Assembly: GCA_050184115.1 (NCBI GenBank)
Contig: JBFXAQ010000001.1
Location: 1 to 64,000 of the forward strand
Direction: 5' to 3'
DNA: 64,000 nt
DNA from: JACKNG01 sp050184115
Lineage (GTDB): Bacteria > Pseudomonadota > Gammaproteobacteria > Ga0077536
The notes under the pieces are model-generated. The model did not search any database, was not told the DNA's origin, and was given only the letters and a program-made list of their open reading frames with translations. How positions within the stretch are numbered: the first letter of the stretch is position 1; each line of letters starts with the position of its first letter. Positions 53,352 through 62,298 of the stretch are shown in pieces. A program made the position numbers and the translations under genes.

Positions 53352-53633
53352 ATGGCCGACAAGGTATTCATCGCATTGCAGAACAACCCCGACGCCCAGC
53401 CGATCATCGAGGCGGTGCTCGAGGACAACCCGAACGCCGTCCTCAACGAGACCCCCGGCATGGTCAAGATCGACTGCCCCGGGCGGCTGGTGGTCAGGCG
53501 CGAATCGATCGAAGAGAAGATCGGCCGCGACTTCGACCTGCAGGAGATCCACGTCAACCTGATTTCGCTGGGTGGCAACATCGACGAGGACGACGACGAG
53601 TTCGTGCTGTCCTGGGGTGCGCGAGCACAGTGA
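53352..53633 (+). CDS. dmpM: Phenol hydroxylase coupling protein P2
   Basis: A 93-residue protein of the MmoB/DmpM family (DmpM is 90): NDP-free, cofactor-less regulator that binds the hydroxylase and couples NADH use to oxygenation. Motifs: VFIALQNNPDAQPIIEAVLE and MVKIDCPGRLVVRRESIEEK (each shown at most in part). The end is acidic. Followed by a 99-base spacer with two hairpins before dmpN. Confidence 0.95.
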   Translation: MADKVFIALQNNPDAQPIIEAVLEDNPNAVLNETPGMVKIDCPGRLVVRRESIEEKIGRDFDLQEIHVNLISLGGNIDEDDDEFVLSWGARAQ

Positions 53634-53662
53634 AGCGAGCAGCAGCACACGGTGTGGGGGCC

Positions 53663-53712
53663 GAACCCGAGCGGGTTCGAATCCCGACCACGGCACCCGG
53701 CGCGAAGCCGGG
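53663..53712. other. Two intercistronic hairpins between dmpM and dmpN
   Basis: GAACCC-GAGC-GGGTTC (53663-53678) is followed by CCCGGC-GCGAA-GCCGGG (53696-53712). No U-run follows either, so they are not intrinsic terminators. They may shield the 5' end of the dmpN message or adjust subunit dosage. The first resembles a tRNA T-arm by chance. Confidence 0.6.
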
Positions 53713-53732
53713 CACGGAGAGGTAGAGCGAGC

Positions 53733-55265
53733 ATGGCAAAGGCAAAGAAACTGGGTTTGAAGGAGCGTTACGCCGCGCTCACGCGCGGGCTCGACTGGGA
53801 GACCACCTACCAGCCGATGGACAAGGTGTTCCCCTACGACAAGTACGAGGGCATCAAGATCGTCGACTGGGATGCCTGGGCCGATCCGTTCCGCCTGACC
53901 ATGGACGCCTACTGGAAGTACCAGGCCGAGAAGGAGCGCAAGCTCTACGCCATCCTGGACGCCTTCCAGCAGAACAACGGCCAGCTCAACATCTCCGACG
54001 CGCGCTACATGAGCGCGGTCAAGATCTGGCTGCAGGGCATCACGCCGCTGGAATACGTCGCGCACCGTGGCTTCGCCCACGCCGGGCGCGCCTTCCGCGG
54101 CGCCGGCGCGCGCGTCGCCTGCCAGATGCAGTCGCTCGACGAACTGCGTCACGCGCAGACCCAGCTGCACGCCTTCAGCCACTACAACAAGTACTTCAAC
54201 GGCATGCACAACTTCGTGCACATGCGCGACCGTGCCTGGTACCTGTCGATCCCGAAGAGCTTCTTCGAGGATGCCTACTCGGCCGGGCCGTTCGAGTTCG
54301 TCACCTCGATCTCGTTCGCCTTCGAGTACGTGCTGACCAATCTCCTGTTCATGCCCTTCGTCTCCGGCGCCGCCTACAACGGCGACATGGCGACGACCAC
54401 CTTCGGCTTCTCGGCCCAGTCCGACGAATCGCGCCACATGACGCTCGGTCTCGAGGTGGTCAAGTTCATGCTCGAGCAGCACGAGGACAACGTGCCCATC
54501 GTGCAGGCCTGGCTCGACAAGTGGTTCTGGCGCGGTTACCGCCTGCTCGGCCTGGTTGGCACGATGATGGATTACATGCTGCCGAAGAAGGTCATGAGCT
54601 GGAAGGAAGCGTGGGAAATCTACTGGGAGGAGAACGGCGTCGCCCTGTTCCACGACCTCGCCCGTTACGGCATCCGCCTGCCCAAGCACCACGAGGTGGC
54701 GGCGAAGGAGAAGCACCGCCTGACCCACGAGATGTGGACCACCCTCTACCAGTTCGGCAACGCGCTCGGGCTGCACACCTGGATCCCGACCGACGAGGAG
54801 ATCGACTGGTTCAGTGCCAAGTACGGCGAACCGTTCGACACCATGTACAAGCCGCGCCTGCTCTACCTGCGCGAACTCGAGGAAAAGGGCGAGCGCTACT
54901 TCAACAACCGGCTGCCGATGGTGTGCCAGGTGTGCCAGATCCCGATCTTCTTCACCGAACCGGACGACCCGCATACGCAGTGCGTGCGCATCGTCGAGCA
55001 CGCCGGGACGAAGCATCACTGCTGCTCCGACGGCTGCAAGGACATCTTCGAGCGTGAGCCGGAGAAATACGTGCAGGCCCTGATTCCGCCGCAGCAGGTC
55101 TACCGCGGCGAAGCCGGCGGCGCGACCGACATCTTCGAGTACGCGGCGTGGCTGCATCTCGAGCGTGACGTCGACACCGGCGAGTACCACGGCTCACCCG
55201 ACCACGAACACTGGCTGGCCTGGCAGCGCCAGCACAAGGCCGCCTCGTCGGACGAAGCGGCCTGA
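53733..55265 (+). CDS. dmpN: Phenol hydroxylase P3 (alpha) catalytic subunit
   Basis: A 510-residue di-iron oxygenase subunit (DmpN is 517). The carboxylate-bridged iron ligands are all found: Glu107, Glu137 and His140 in DELRH, Glu198 in AFEYV, Glu232 and His235 in DESRH. The C-terminal region has a YHS-like cysteine cluster (CQVCQ and HHCCSDGC). It hydroxylates phenol and methylphenols to catechols with O2 and electrons from DmpP. ATG 53733 has GGAGAGG upstream. Confidence 0.96.
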   Translation: MAKAKKLGLKERYAALTRGLDWETTYQPMDKVFPYDKYEGIKIVDWDAWADPFRLTMDAYWKYQAEKERKLYAILDAFQQNNGQLNISDARYMSAVKIWLQGITPLEYVAHRGFAHAGRAFRGAGARVACQMQSLDELRHAQTQLHAFSHYNKYFNGMHNFVHMRDRAWYLSIPKSFFEDAYSAGPFEFVTSISFAFEYVLTNLLFMPFVSGAAYNGDMATTTFGFSAQSDESRHMTLGLEVVKFMLEQHEDNVPIVQAWLDKWFWRGYRLLGLVGTMMDYMLPKKVMSWKEAWEIYWEENGVALFHDLARYGIRLPKHHEVAAKEKHRLTHEMWTTLYQFGNALGLHTWIPTDEEIDWFSAKYGEPFDTMYKPRLLYLRELEEKGERYFNNRLPMVCQVCQIPIFFTEPDDPHTQCVRIVEHAGTKHHCCSDGCKDIFEREPEKYVQALIPPQQVYRGEAGGATDIFEYAAWLHLERDVDTGEYHGSPDHEHWLAWQRQHKAASSDEAA

Positions 55266-55278
55266 GGAGGAACCCACC

Positions 55279-55641
55279 ATGGCAGTCGCACACCTCGGCC
55301 CCGACTACGATTTTCCGTCCGCCAACCGCGAGGAATGCTACGGCGGTGACATCAACTTCTACATCCAGTGGGAGCGGCATCTCCTGATCGCCTGCCCGTC
55401 GGCCTATCGCGCCCCGCGCAACATGATCTTCGGCGACTTTCTCGAGAATCTGTTCCGACCCGACTACGCCGTGCACCCGGACACCGCGAAGCTCGATTTC
55501 AGCCAGTGCGAATGGCGCTACGACAAGCAACCGTGGCAACCGGACCTGTCGAAATCGCTCGCCGACAACGGCATCGGCCACATGGGCTTCATTCAGTTCC
55601 GTTCGCCCGGGCTGGACGGTCTGCACGGTGTCGGTAACTGA
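55279..55641 (+). CDS. dmpO: Phenol hydroxylase P4 (gamma) subunit
   Basis: A 120-residue protein (DmpO is 119) of the phenol hydroxylase gamma subunit family, with the segment RAPRNMIFGDFLENLFRPDY and a tryptophan-containing end FSQCEWRYDKQPWQP. It is the smallest part of the hydroxylase hexamer. A strong Shine-Dalgarno GAGGAGG precedes ATG 55279. Confidence 0.93.
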   Translation: MAVAHLGPDYDFPSANREECYGGDINFYIQWERHLLIACPSAYRAPRNMIFGDFLENLFRPDYAVHPDTAKLDFSQCEWRYDKQPWQPDLSKSLADNGIGHMGFIQFRSPGLDGLHGVGN

Positions 55642-55650
55642 ACCGCGCGC

Positions 55651-55719
55651 GGGGTCTGACCCCTGCCGCCATGCAGCATCGTTGAAGAATCAATCGGTTG
55701 AGAGTTGGGGTCAGACCCC
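55651..55719. repeat. Inverted GGGGTCTGACCCC repeat pair between dmpO and dmpP
   Basis: GGGGTCTGACCCC (55651-55663) and its reverse complement GGGGTCAGACCCC (55707-55719) flank 43 bases. Each unit is itself nearly palindromic. This looks like a small REP-type element dropped into the operon; dmpP starts 13 bases after it. Confidence 0.7.
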
Positions 55720-55731
55720 GGCGAGAGGGTT

Positions 55732-56796
55732 ATGAGCTACCAGCTGACCATCGAGCCGCTCGGCGCGACCATCGAGGTCGAGGACGGCCAGACCATGCTC
55801 GACGCCGCGTTGCGCGCCGGTATCTGGCTGCCCTATGCCTGCAACCACGGCCTGTGCGGGACCTGCAAGGTCGACGTCGTCGACGGTGAGGTCGAACACA
55901 ACCACGCTTCGGCCTTCGCGCTGATGGACGTCGAGCGCGACGAAGGCAAGTGCCTGGCCTGCTGCGCAACGCTCGGCTCGGATGTCGTCATCGAGGCCGA
56001 TGTCGACGAAGACCCCGATGCCCGTGCGATTCCCATCGGCGACTTCAACGCCACGGTGTCGCGCATCGAGACCCTGACGCCGACCATCCGCGGCATCTGG
56101 CTGGCGCTCGACGGCGACGGCATCGAGTTCCAGGCCGGGCAGTACGTCAACCTGCACATCCCGGGCCTCGCGCAGCCGCGCGCGTTCTCGATTGCGAGCG
56201 CCCCGTCCCGGCCAGGCGAGATCGAGCTCAACGTGCGCCGGGTCGAGGGCGGCGCCGGCACGACCTGGCTGCACGAGTCGGTGGCGGTCGGTGACGCGTT
56301 GCGCGTGACCGCGCCGCTCGGGCGCTTCTTCGTGCGCAAGTCGGCATCCGAACCGCTGATCTTCCTCGCCGGCGGTTCGGGCCTGTCGAGCCCGAAGTCG
56401 ATGATCGACGACCTGCTCGAAACCGGCGACGCACGTGCCATCACGCTCATCCACGGCGTGCGCACGGCCGACGAGATCTACTACGCCGAGCACTTCCGCG
56501 CGCTCGCCGCCGCGCACCCCAATTTCCGTTACGAAGTCGTGCTTTCGGAGGCGGGCGCCGACAGTGCCTGGGACGGCCCGCGCGGTTTCGTGCACGAACA
56601 CGCCGAGCGCCTGTTCGAGGGACGCTTCGGCGGGCACAAGGCCTACCTGTGCGGGCCGCCGCCGATGATCGACGCCTGCATCACGACGCTCATGCAGGGG
56701 CGCCTGTTCGAGGAACACATCTTCATGGAGAACTTCTTCACCGCGGCAGACGCCGCGCAACCGGCGCGGCGCAGCGCGCTGTTCAAGAAGTTCTGA
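55732..56796 (+). CDS. dmpP: Phenol hydroxylase reductase P5
   Basis: A 354-residue iron-sulfur flavoprotein (DmpP is 353) that passes electrons from NADH to DmpN. The N-terminal plant-type [2Fe-2S] ferredoxin has CNHGLCGTC and a distal CLACC; the FAD-binding motif is RAFSIAS, and the NAD-binding region begins FLAGGSGLSSPKSM. The ATG 55732 lies after a repeat element, with GAGAGGG as ribosome site. Its stop overlaps the start of dmpQ. Confidence 0.95.
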   Translation: MSYQLTIEPLGATIEVEDGQTMLDAALRAGIWLPYACNHGLCGTCKVDVVDGEVEHNHASAFALMDVERDEGKCLACCATLGSDVVIEADVDEDPDARAIPIGDFNATVSRIETLTPTIRGIWLALDGDGIEFQAGQYVNLHIPGLAQPRAFSIASAPSRPGEIELNVRRVEGGAGTTWLHESVAVGDALRVTAPLGRFFVRKSASEPLIFLAGGSGLSSPKSMIDDLLETGDARAITLIHGVRTADEIYYAEHFRALAAAHPNFRYEVVLSEAGADSAWDGPRGFVHEHAERLFEGRFGGHKAYLCGPPPMIDACITTLMQGRLFEEHIFMENFFTAADAAQPARRSALFKKF

Positions 56797-57128
56797 TGAC
56801 CTACACCATCACGATTGCCGACACCGGTGAGTGCTTCAGCTGCGCCGAGGGTCAGAACGTCCTCGCGGCCATGGCGCGGCTGGGCCATCGCGGTATCCCG
56901 GTCGGCTGTCGCGGTGGCGGTTGCGGTGTCTGCCGCGTGCAAGTCCTCGGCAAGGCGCGGTACCGTACGCTCAGGATGAGCCGCGCGCACGTCAGCGCCG
57001 CGGACGAGGCGGCCGGCATCGCGCTCGCCTGCAAGCTCATTCCCGACCAGGATCTCACCGTCAAGGCGCTCGGCCTGATCGAGCGCCGCCTGAATCCCGA
57101 TGCCGCCGGCGCGCTGCGCCGCGGTTGA
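56796..57128 (+). CDS. dmpQ: Chloroplast-type ferredoxin (DmpQ/XylT-like)
   Basis: A 110-residue [2Fe-2S] ferredoxin with CRGGGCGVCRVQVLG and a fourth cysteine in IALACKLIP. DmpQ/XylT proteins re-reduce the iron of catechol 2,3-dioxygenase after inactivation by substituted catechols; the gene next to it encodes that enzyme, supporting the same role. The start overlaps the dmpP stop (TGATG). Confidence 0.93.
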   Translation: MTYTITIADTGECFSCAEGQNVLAAMARLGHRGIPVGCRGGGCGVCRVQVLGKARYRTLRMSRAHVSAADEAAGIALACKLIPDQDLTVKALGLIERRLNPDAAGALRRG

Positions 57129-57157
57129 AGCAAGTACCAGCGGAGGAGGAACCAAGC

Positions 57158-58081
57158 ATGTCATTCCAAGGCGTCATGAGGCCCGGTCACGCGGTGATCC
57201 GGGTCATGGAGATGGAGCCCGCCGTCACGCACTACGTCGAGCGCCTGGGCCTGATCAAGACCAACGAGGACAAGCAGGGCAGGGTCTACCTGAAGGCCTG
57301 GGACGAGCACGACGCGTTTTCCATCGTGCTCCGCGAAGCCGATGCGCCGGGGCTCGAGACCATGGGCTTCAAGGTTCACGGGCCGGCCGATCTCGACCGT
57401 CTCGAGGCCGACCTGCGCGCCTACGGCGCGCACTGCGAGCGCATCCCCGCCGGGGAACTCGAGGATTGCGGCCACCGCGTGCGTTTCGAGATCCCGACCG
57501 GCCATCTGATCGAGCTCTACGCGGAGAAGAAATACGTCGGCAATCTCGTCGGCAACCACAACCCGAATCCGTGGCCGGAAGGCCTCAAGGGCATGCAGGT
57601 CTATCGCTTCGACCACTGCCTCCTGTACGGGCCGAACCTGGCTGACAACGCGGACCTCTTCACCAACGTGCTCGGTTTCGGGCTCACCGAGCGGGTGGTC
57701 GCCCCCGACGGCAGCCTCGTCGCCACCTTCTTCTCGTGTTCGAACAAGGCCCACGACATCGCCTTCGTCCACCACGACGTACCGAACAAGTTCCACCACG
57801 CGTCGTTCCTGCTGATGACGTGGGAGGAGGTGCTGCGCGCGGCGGACATCATGAGCATGCACGACATCCCGATCGACATCGGCCCGACGCGTCACGGCAT
57901 CACGCGCGGACGCACGATCTACTTCTTCGATCCCTCGGGCAACCGCAACGAGGTGTTCTGCGGCGATTACACCTGGTACCCCGATCGCGAACCGATTACC
58001 TGGGACGCGGAGGAGATCGGGCGGGCGATTTTCTATCACGACCGCAAGCTGAACGAGAACTTCCTCGGCGTCGTGACTTGA
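57158..58081 (+). CDS. dmpB: Catechol 2,3-dioxygenase
   Basis: A 307-residue extradiol dioxygenase, the same length as XylE/DmpB. The Fe(II) ligands fall at the same residue numbers as in XylE: His153 (FDHC), His214 (FHHAS) and Glu265 (NRNEVF). It opens catechol to 2-hydroxymuconic semialdehyde. Shine-Dalgarno GGAGGAGG precedes ATG 57158. It ends the operon in this window; the usual next genes (dmpC, dmpD and so on) do not follow. Confidence 0.97.
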   Translation: MSFQGVMRPGHAVIRVMEMEPAVTHYVERLGLIKTNEDKQGRVYLKAWDEHDAFSIVLREADAPGLETMGFKVHGPADLDRLEADLRAYGAHCERIPAGELEDCGHRVRFEIPTGHLIELYAEKKYVGNLVGNHNPNPWPEGLKGMQVYRFDHCLLYGPNLADNADLFTNVLGFGLTERVVAPDGSLVATFFSCSNKAHDIAFVHHDVPNKFHHASFLLMTWEEVLRAADIMSMHDIPIDIGPTRHGITRGRTIYFFDPSGNRNEVFCGDYTWYPDREPITWDAEEIGRAIFYHDRKLNENFLGVVT

Positions 58082-58186
58082 GCGGCGCGTCGGCACCGCG
58101 GTGGCCGCAGCGACGGTCACCGCGGCTCCGCGCCGGTACGCCGGCCAGCCGTGCGCGGCGGGTGGCGATGCTGCGCTGACGCAGGC

Positions 58187-59080
58187 ATGGAGTTCCGCCA
58201 TCTGAAGTCGTTCCTGGCCGTGGCCGAGACCGGCCACGTCGGGCGCGCCGCGCGCAAGCTGCACATGTCGCAGCCGCCGCTGTCGCGGCACATCCAGCAA
58301 CTCGAGGCGGCACTCGGCGTCGAACTGTTCGTGCGCACGCCGAGCGGCATGGAACTCACCGATGCCGGCGTGATGTTCGTCGACGAGGCGCGCAACCTGC
58401 TCGAACTCGCGAGCCTCGCGCGGGAACGCGCCGCGCTGGCCGGGCAGGGCGCGGTCGGGCGCCTCGACATCGGCATCTTCGGCTCGGCCGTGTTCGACGC
58501 CATCCCGCGCATCCTGCACGCCTTCCGGCGCGCCGCGCCCGGGGTCCGGCTGGCCCTGCATTCGATGGGGCGCGCCGAACAGATCGAGGCCTTGCGCCAG
58601 CGGCGCATCAGTGTCGCCTTCAACCGCCTGCTGCACACCGAGCCGGATCTCGAGACGCGCCTCGTCCAGCAGGAACAGCTGCATCTCGCCGCCTCGTCGA
58701 GCTCACCGTTCCTGGCGTGGCCGCGGCTGCAGCTGGCCGACCTCGCCGGCGAGGACTTCATCGTCTACCCGGCAGCGCCGCGGCCGAGCTTCGTCGATTA
58801 TTTCCAGAACCTCTGCCGGCAGCGCGGCTTCGAGCCGCGCATCGTGCAGGAAGTCGGTGATACGGCAACCGGCGTGGCGCTGGTCGCGGCCGGCTTCGGC
58901 TCGTGCATCGTGCCGGCCTCGGTCGTCCGTCTGCAGGTGCCCGGCGTCGGCTTCCGGCGCCTCGATGACGATCCCGCGCTGACGGTAGACCTGAGCATCC
59001 TGTACCGGCGCGGCGACCCGTCACCGCTGCTGGCGAAATTCATCGCCAGCGTCGAGGACTTCACGGACGCCCCAACCTGA
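58187..59080 (+). CDS. LysR-family regulator
   Basis: A 297-residue regulator with an N-terminal winged HTH (MEFRHLKSFLAVAETGHVGR, then SQPPLSRHIQQLEAALGV) and a LysR substrate-binding domain in the BenM/CatM style. It is on the same strand as the catabolic operon, 106 bases after dmpB, so it may be read through from it or have its own promoter. Effector is unknown; relatives of this subgroup answer to muconate-like or aromatic acids. It converges with the thiolase gene. Confidence 0.9.
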   Translation: MEFRHLKSFLAVAETGHVGRAARKLHMSQPPLSRHIQQLEAALGVELFVRTPSGMELTDAGVMFVDEARNLLELASLARERAALAGQGAVGRLDIGIFGSAVFDAIPRILHAFRRAAPGVRLALHSMGRAEQIEALRQRRISVAFNRLLHTEPDLETRLVQQEQLHLAASSSSPFLAWPRLQLADLAGEDFIVYPAAPRPSFVDYFQNLCRQRGFEPRIVQEVGDTATGVALVAAGFGSCIVPASVVRLQVPGVGFRRLDDDPALTVDLSILYRRGDPSPLLAKFIASVEDFTDAPT

Positions 59081-59129
59081 GCCACGCGCGGCGCGGGTCC
59101 GCGGCGCGGCGTCGGCCGAAAGGCGCCCT

Positions 59130-60368
59130 TCAGGCGCCGCGCCCGACCACGAACGTGGCGACCGTGGTCGCACTGCCGCCGATGTTGAGCACGCCGACCC
59201 GTCGCGCGCCCTCGACCTGGTAATCCCCGGCGCGGCCGGTGGTTTGCTTCCAGGCATCAAGCAGCATGCGCGTGCCGGTCGCGCCGACCGGGTGACCGAG
59301 GCCGATGAGACCGCCCGAAGGGTTGACCGGCAGCTTGCCGCGCAGCGCGATGGTGCCGTCCTCGATGGCGCGCCAGCTCTCGCCGGGCGCGGCGATGCCG
59401 AGGTGTTCGAGGGCGACGTACTCGGTCATCGCCGTGCAGTCGTGCAGCTCGACGGCATCGAGCGCGGAGGCGTCGGCGATCCCGGCCCGCGCGTAGGCGT
59501 CGGTGATGGCGCCGCGCAGATGCTTGAGCAGGTACGGGGAATCCTTCGACTCGGCGATCTTGGCGTCGAGCCGCATGGTCGCGGTGCGGTGACCCCAGCC
59601 CTCGATGCGCGGCAGCGAGTCGAACTTGATACCGCGTGCCTTTGCGTAGGCCGCGGCACGCGCCTCCGAGGCGAGGAACACCACGGCCGCGCCGTCGGTG
59701 ACCTGGCCCAGATCGTTCTTGCGCACCGTGCCCTCGATGACCGGGTTGGCCTCGTCGTCCTCGCTGAAGCTCATGTCGCTGAACTGCCAGTTGCGCGACT
59801 GCGCGTTGGGGTTGCGCTTGGCGTTCGCGAAGTTGTTCTGGGCGATGGCGCCGAGGTGGGCGTAGGAGACCTCGCCGTAGCGCTCGGCGTAGTACTCGGC
59901 GAGATCCGAGAATGCGCGCGGCCACAGGAACTTTGCGTCCTGCCATTCGTGGCCGGTCCACGCCGCGGCGCCGAGGTACTCCGCGGCCTGCTGGCCGGGC
60001 ACGTTGCGCATGTACTCGACACCGAGCACGCAGGCCAGCTCGTAGCGGCCCGATTCGATGTCCGTCATGGCGGCCAGCGCCGCCATCGAGCCCGACGCGC
60101 AGGCGGCCTCGTGGCGCGCGCTCGGCACACCCGACAGCGCCGGGTCGAGAGCGCTGAACAGGCCGCCGAGCTGGCCCTGGCGGCAGAACAGCTCGCCGGT
60201 GAAGTTGCCGATGTGCGCGGTTTCGATGTCGCGCGCCTCGAGCCCGGTCTCGTGCAGGCCAGCCTCGAGCGCGGCCTGCATCAGGCCGTCGATCTCGATG
60301 CCTTCGCGCGACCAGTTGCGCGCGAAGTCGGTCTGCGCACCGCCCAGCAGGTATACCGCCTTGCTCAT
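59130..60368 (-). CDS. Thiolase-family acetyl-CoA acyltransferase
   Basis: A 412-residue thiolase-like enzyme. The nucleophile Cys is in HEAACASGSMAA, the second active-site segment is NPSGGLIGLGHPVGATGTR (given as GGLIGLGHPVGATGTR) with the His, while the last part reads VLNIGGSATTV instead of the CxGGG of classical thiolases, so the third catalytic Cys is missing; that is typical of the SCP-x/acetyl-CoA acetyltransferase-like group. It closes the LLM-VOC-thiolase operon. The substrate is unknown. Confidence 0.85.
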   Translation of the reverse strand: MSKAVYLLGGAQTDFARNWSREGIEIDGLMQAALEAGLHETGLEARDIETAHIGNFTGELFCRQGQLGGLFSALDPALSGVPSARHEAACASGSMAALAAMTDIESGRYELACVLGVEYMRNVPGQQAAEYLGAAAWTGHEWQDAKFLWPRAFSDLAEYYAERYGEVSYAHLGAIAQNNFANAKRNPNAQSRNWQFSDMSFSEDDEANPVIEGTVRKNDLGQVTDGAAVVFLASEARAAAYAKARGIKFDSLPRIEGWGHRTATMRLDAKIAESKDSPYLLKHLRGAITDAYARAGIADASALDAVELHDCTAMTEYVALEHLGIAAPGESWRAIEDGTIALRGKLPVNPSGGLIGLGHPVGATGTRMLLDAWKQTTGRAGDYQVEGARRVGVLNIGGSATTVATFVVGRGA

Positions 60369-60464
60369 GGATGTCGTTCTCCCCGGTCTGGTGCGCCGCA
60401 CGCCGCGACGCACGATTGATGTCGGCGTGTGCCGCCGGCCCACCAGGGCCCGCGGCCGCGCGGC

Positions 60465-61079
60465 TCAGGCCGCGCCGTGTTCCGCGGCCGCCTGGCGGGC
60501 GATTTCGCGGAAGCGTGGAATGTCGGCCGGGCGCGCCGGCGCGTGATCCCAGCGATCACCCTTGTCGGCCGAGAAGGGTCGCTGCCAGGCGGCGAACTCG
60601 AGCATGATGCCGTCCGGGTCGAGGAAGTAGATCGAGCTGACCCACACGCCCTCGTCGACCACCGGCGAGACCTGCCCGGGCGAGTTGTCGTGGTTCATCA
60701 TCATGCTGACCTCGATGCCCTTGTCGATGAGTTTCTGGCGGTAGGCATCGATCTTGTCCGGGGCGACGTCGAAGGCGAAGTGGTTCATCGAGCCGTGCGA
60801 GGAGATCCAGGCGGTCGGGTCGCTGAACGACTGCGCCGGGTCGATCAGCTTGCGCGGGTTGGAAATGCCGGGTTCGCGCTCCTTCGCTTCGGCGAACCAG
60901 AAGAAGGCCAGGCACTGGCCGCCGCCGATGTCGAAGAAGAAGTGCTGGCCGGTGCCGCCGGGCAGCTCGATGGTCTTGACCAGCTTGAAGCCGAGGACGT
61001 TGCTGTAGAAGTCCACCGTGCGCTGCATGTCGCGGCAGACGAAGGCGACGTGGTTCAGGCCGCGGGTTTCGAATTCCAT
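60465..61079 (-). CDS. VOC-family dioxygenase-like protein
   Basis: A 204-residue vicinal oxygen chelate protein. Two beta-alpha-beta-beta-beta modules are seen: LNHVAFVCRDMQRTVDFYSN with the first metal His, then MNHFAFDVAPDKIDAYRQKL with the second His, and PDGIMLEFAAW with the Glu. Such single-domain extradiol-like or glyoxalase-like proteins bind Fe(II) or other metals. It is 28 bases after the LLM gene in the same operon. Confidence 0.85.
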   Translation of the reverse strand: MEFETRGLNHVAFVCRDMQRTVDFYSNVLGFKLVKTIELPGGTGQHFFFDIGGGQCLAFFWFAEAKEREPGISNPRKLIDPAQSFSDPTAWISSHGSMNHFAFDVAPDKIDAYRQKLIDKGIEVSMMMNHDNSPGQVSPVVDEGVWVSSIYFLDPDGIMLEFAAWQRPFSADKGDRWDHAPARPADIPRFREIARQAAAEHGAA

Positions 61080-61107
61080 GGTCGGTTCTCCCCTTGAACG
61101 TGTGGAT

Positions 61108-62196
61108 TCAGGCGCCGGCCGCGGCGCGTGCTGCACCGTCGGCGACGCCGCTGCAGGCCGGGATGACCTGCGCGGTGATGAGTTCCAGCGAGGCCATCGC
61201 GTGGGCCGCCGACAGCGCCGGCAGCAGCGTGATGAAGGACAGCTCGGTGATGCCGGCGGCGGCGCAGTCGCGCACGCGCAGGACGAGCTTGTCCGGCGTG
61301 CCGAGCAGGGTGCGTTCGCGGTACATCAGGTCGTAGCTGTCCATCAGGGCCTGCACACCCTCGGCGAGCCTGGCGTAACCCGCGTAGCCCTTGCCGAAAT
61401 GGCCGTGAGCCGAATCGCGCACGCAGGCGAGATAGTCGTGCATGGGCTTCTTCATGCGCTCGTAGGCCACCGCATCGTCTTCGTGGCAGTAGGCATGGAA
61501 GGCGGCCATGACATTGAACTCGGCCGGGTCGTGGCCGGCCTCGCGCAGCGCGGCGTGGTACCAGCCGATCCGTTCCGCCACGTCCTCGAGTGAATTGATA
61601 TACGGCACGACCATGAGGTCGAAGCCGTTGTGGCCCGCGTACTCGAACGATTCGCGCGTCATCACCGTCGCGATCGACATCCGCGGGTGGGGTTTCTGCA
61701 CGGGCTTCGGTGTGAGCTCCGTGGCCGGAAAGCGCGAGAACTGGCCGTCGAAGGCGAAGCGTTCCTGCGTCCACAGTCCGCGTATCACCTCGATACCCTC
61801 GCGGAAGCGTTCGCGGGCCTCGTCCATGTCGAGCTCGTAGGCGGCGAACTCGTGCGGCAGGAAGGCCGTCGCGCAGCCGACGTGCAGGCGACCGCCGGAG
61901 AGGACGTCGACCATGGCGAGCTGCTCGGCGAGTTCCATCGGCCGGTGCAGCGGGATGCACACCGCGCCGCTGGCCAGACCGATGCGCCGGGTCCGCTGCG
62001 CGAGCGCGGCGAGCATGATCGGCACGCACGGCAATTGGCCACCATAGCCGCCGCCGTGATGCTCGGCGACCCACACGCGGTGGTAACCGTGACGTTCCGC
62101 GTGGTCGACCTCGGCGAACATCTGGTCGTAGATGGCAGCCTCGCCGCCGCGTGCCCCGGCCTCGTAGGCCGGCAGGTACAACAGGCTGAATTTCAT
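61108..62196 (-). CDS. LLM-class flavin-dependent oxidoreductase
   Basis: A 362-residue luciferase-like monooxygenase. Family features are the opening KFSLLYLPAYE, the VWVAEHHGGGYGG motif, the flavin region GRLHVGCATAF and the ending SLELITAQVIP. It probably uses FMNH2 and O2 to oxidise an unknown substrate. Start 62196 is set at the first Met of the barrel. It is first in the operon led by a sigma-54 promoter and hence is likely under the regulator encoded at 62446 onward. Confidence 0.9.
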   Translation of the reverse strand: MKFSLLYLPAYEAGARGGEAAIYDQMFAEVDHAERHGYHRVWVAEHHGGGYGGQLPCVPIMLAALAQRTRRIGLASGAVCIPLHRPMELAEQLAMVDVLSGGRLHVGCATAFLPHEFAAYELDMDEARERFREGIEVIRGLWTQERFAFDGQFSRFPATELTPKPVQKPHPRMSIATVMTRESFEYAGHNGFDLMVVPYINSLEDVAERIGWYHAALREAGHDPAEFNVMAAFHAYCHEDDAVAYERMKKPMHDYLACVRDSAHGHFGKGYAGYARLAEGVQALMDSYDLMYRERTLLGTPDKLVLRVRDCAAAGITELSFITLLPALSAAHAMASLELITAQVIPACSGVADGAARAAAGA

Positions 62197-62233
62197 CGTT
62201 CCCTCCCCCGGATGCGATGTGGTCAAGTGGCTT

Positions 62234-62249
62234 AGCAATTCCGGGGCCA
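62234..62249 (-). promoter_or_regulatory. Sigma-54 promoter of the LLM-VOC-thiolase operon
   Basis: On the minus strand TGGCCCCGGAATTGCT has the -24 GG and -12 GC exactly 10 bases apart and fits TGGCAC-N5-TTGCW with one change. It lies 38 bases before the LLM start. A GC-rich dyad (GGCCAGG/CCTGGCC, 62246-62265) overlaps its upstream side. Confidence 0.82.
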
Positions 62250-62298
62250 GGCTCCGCCTGGCCCTGCGCCGATCTTTGCTGGTCGGCGGCGGATTTTT

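Noticed and set aside
53651..53699. tRNA-like 3' end (GGGTTCGAATCCC followed by CACGGCACC) between dmpM and dmpN
   Set aside because: No matching 5' acceptor strand, D-arm or anticodon arm upstream; the T-arm look comes from a short hairpin.
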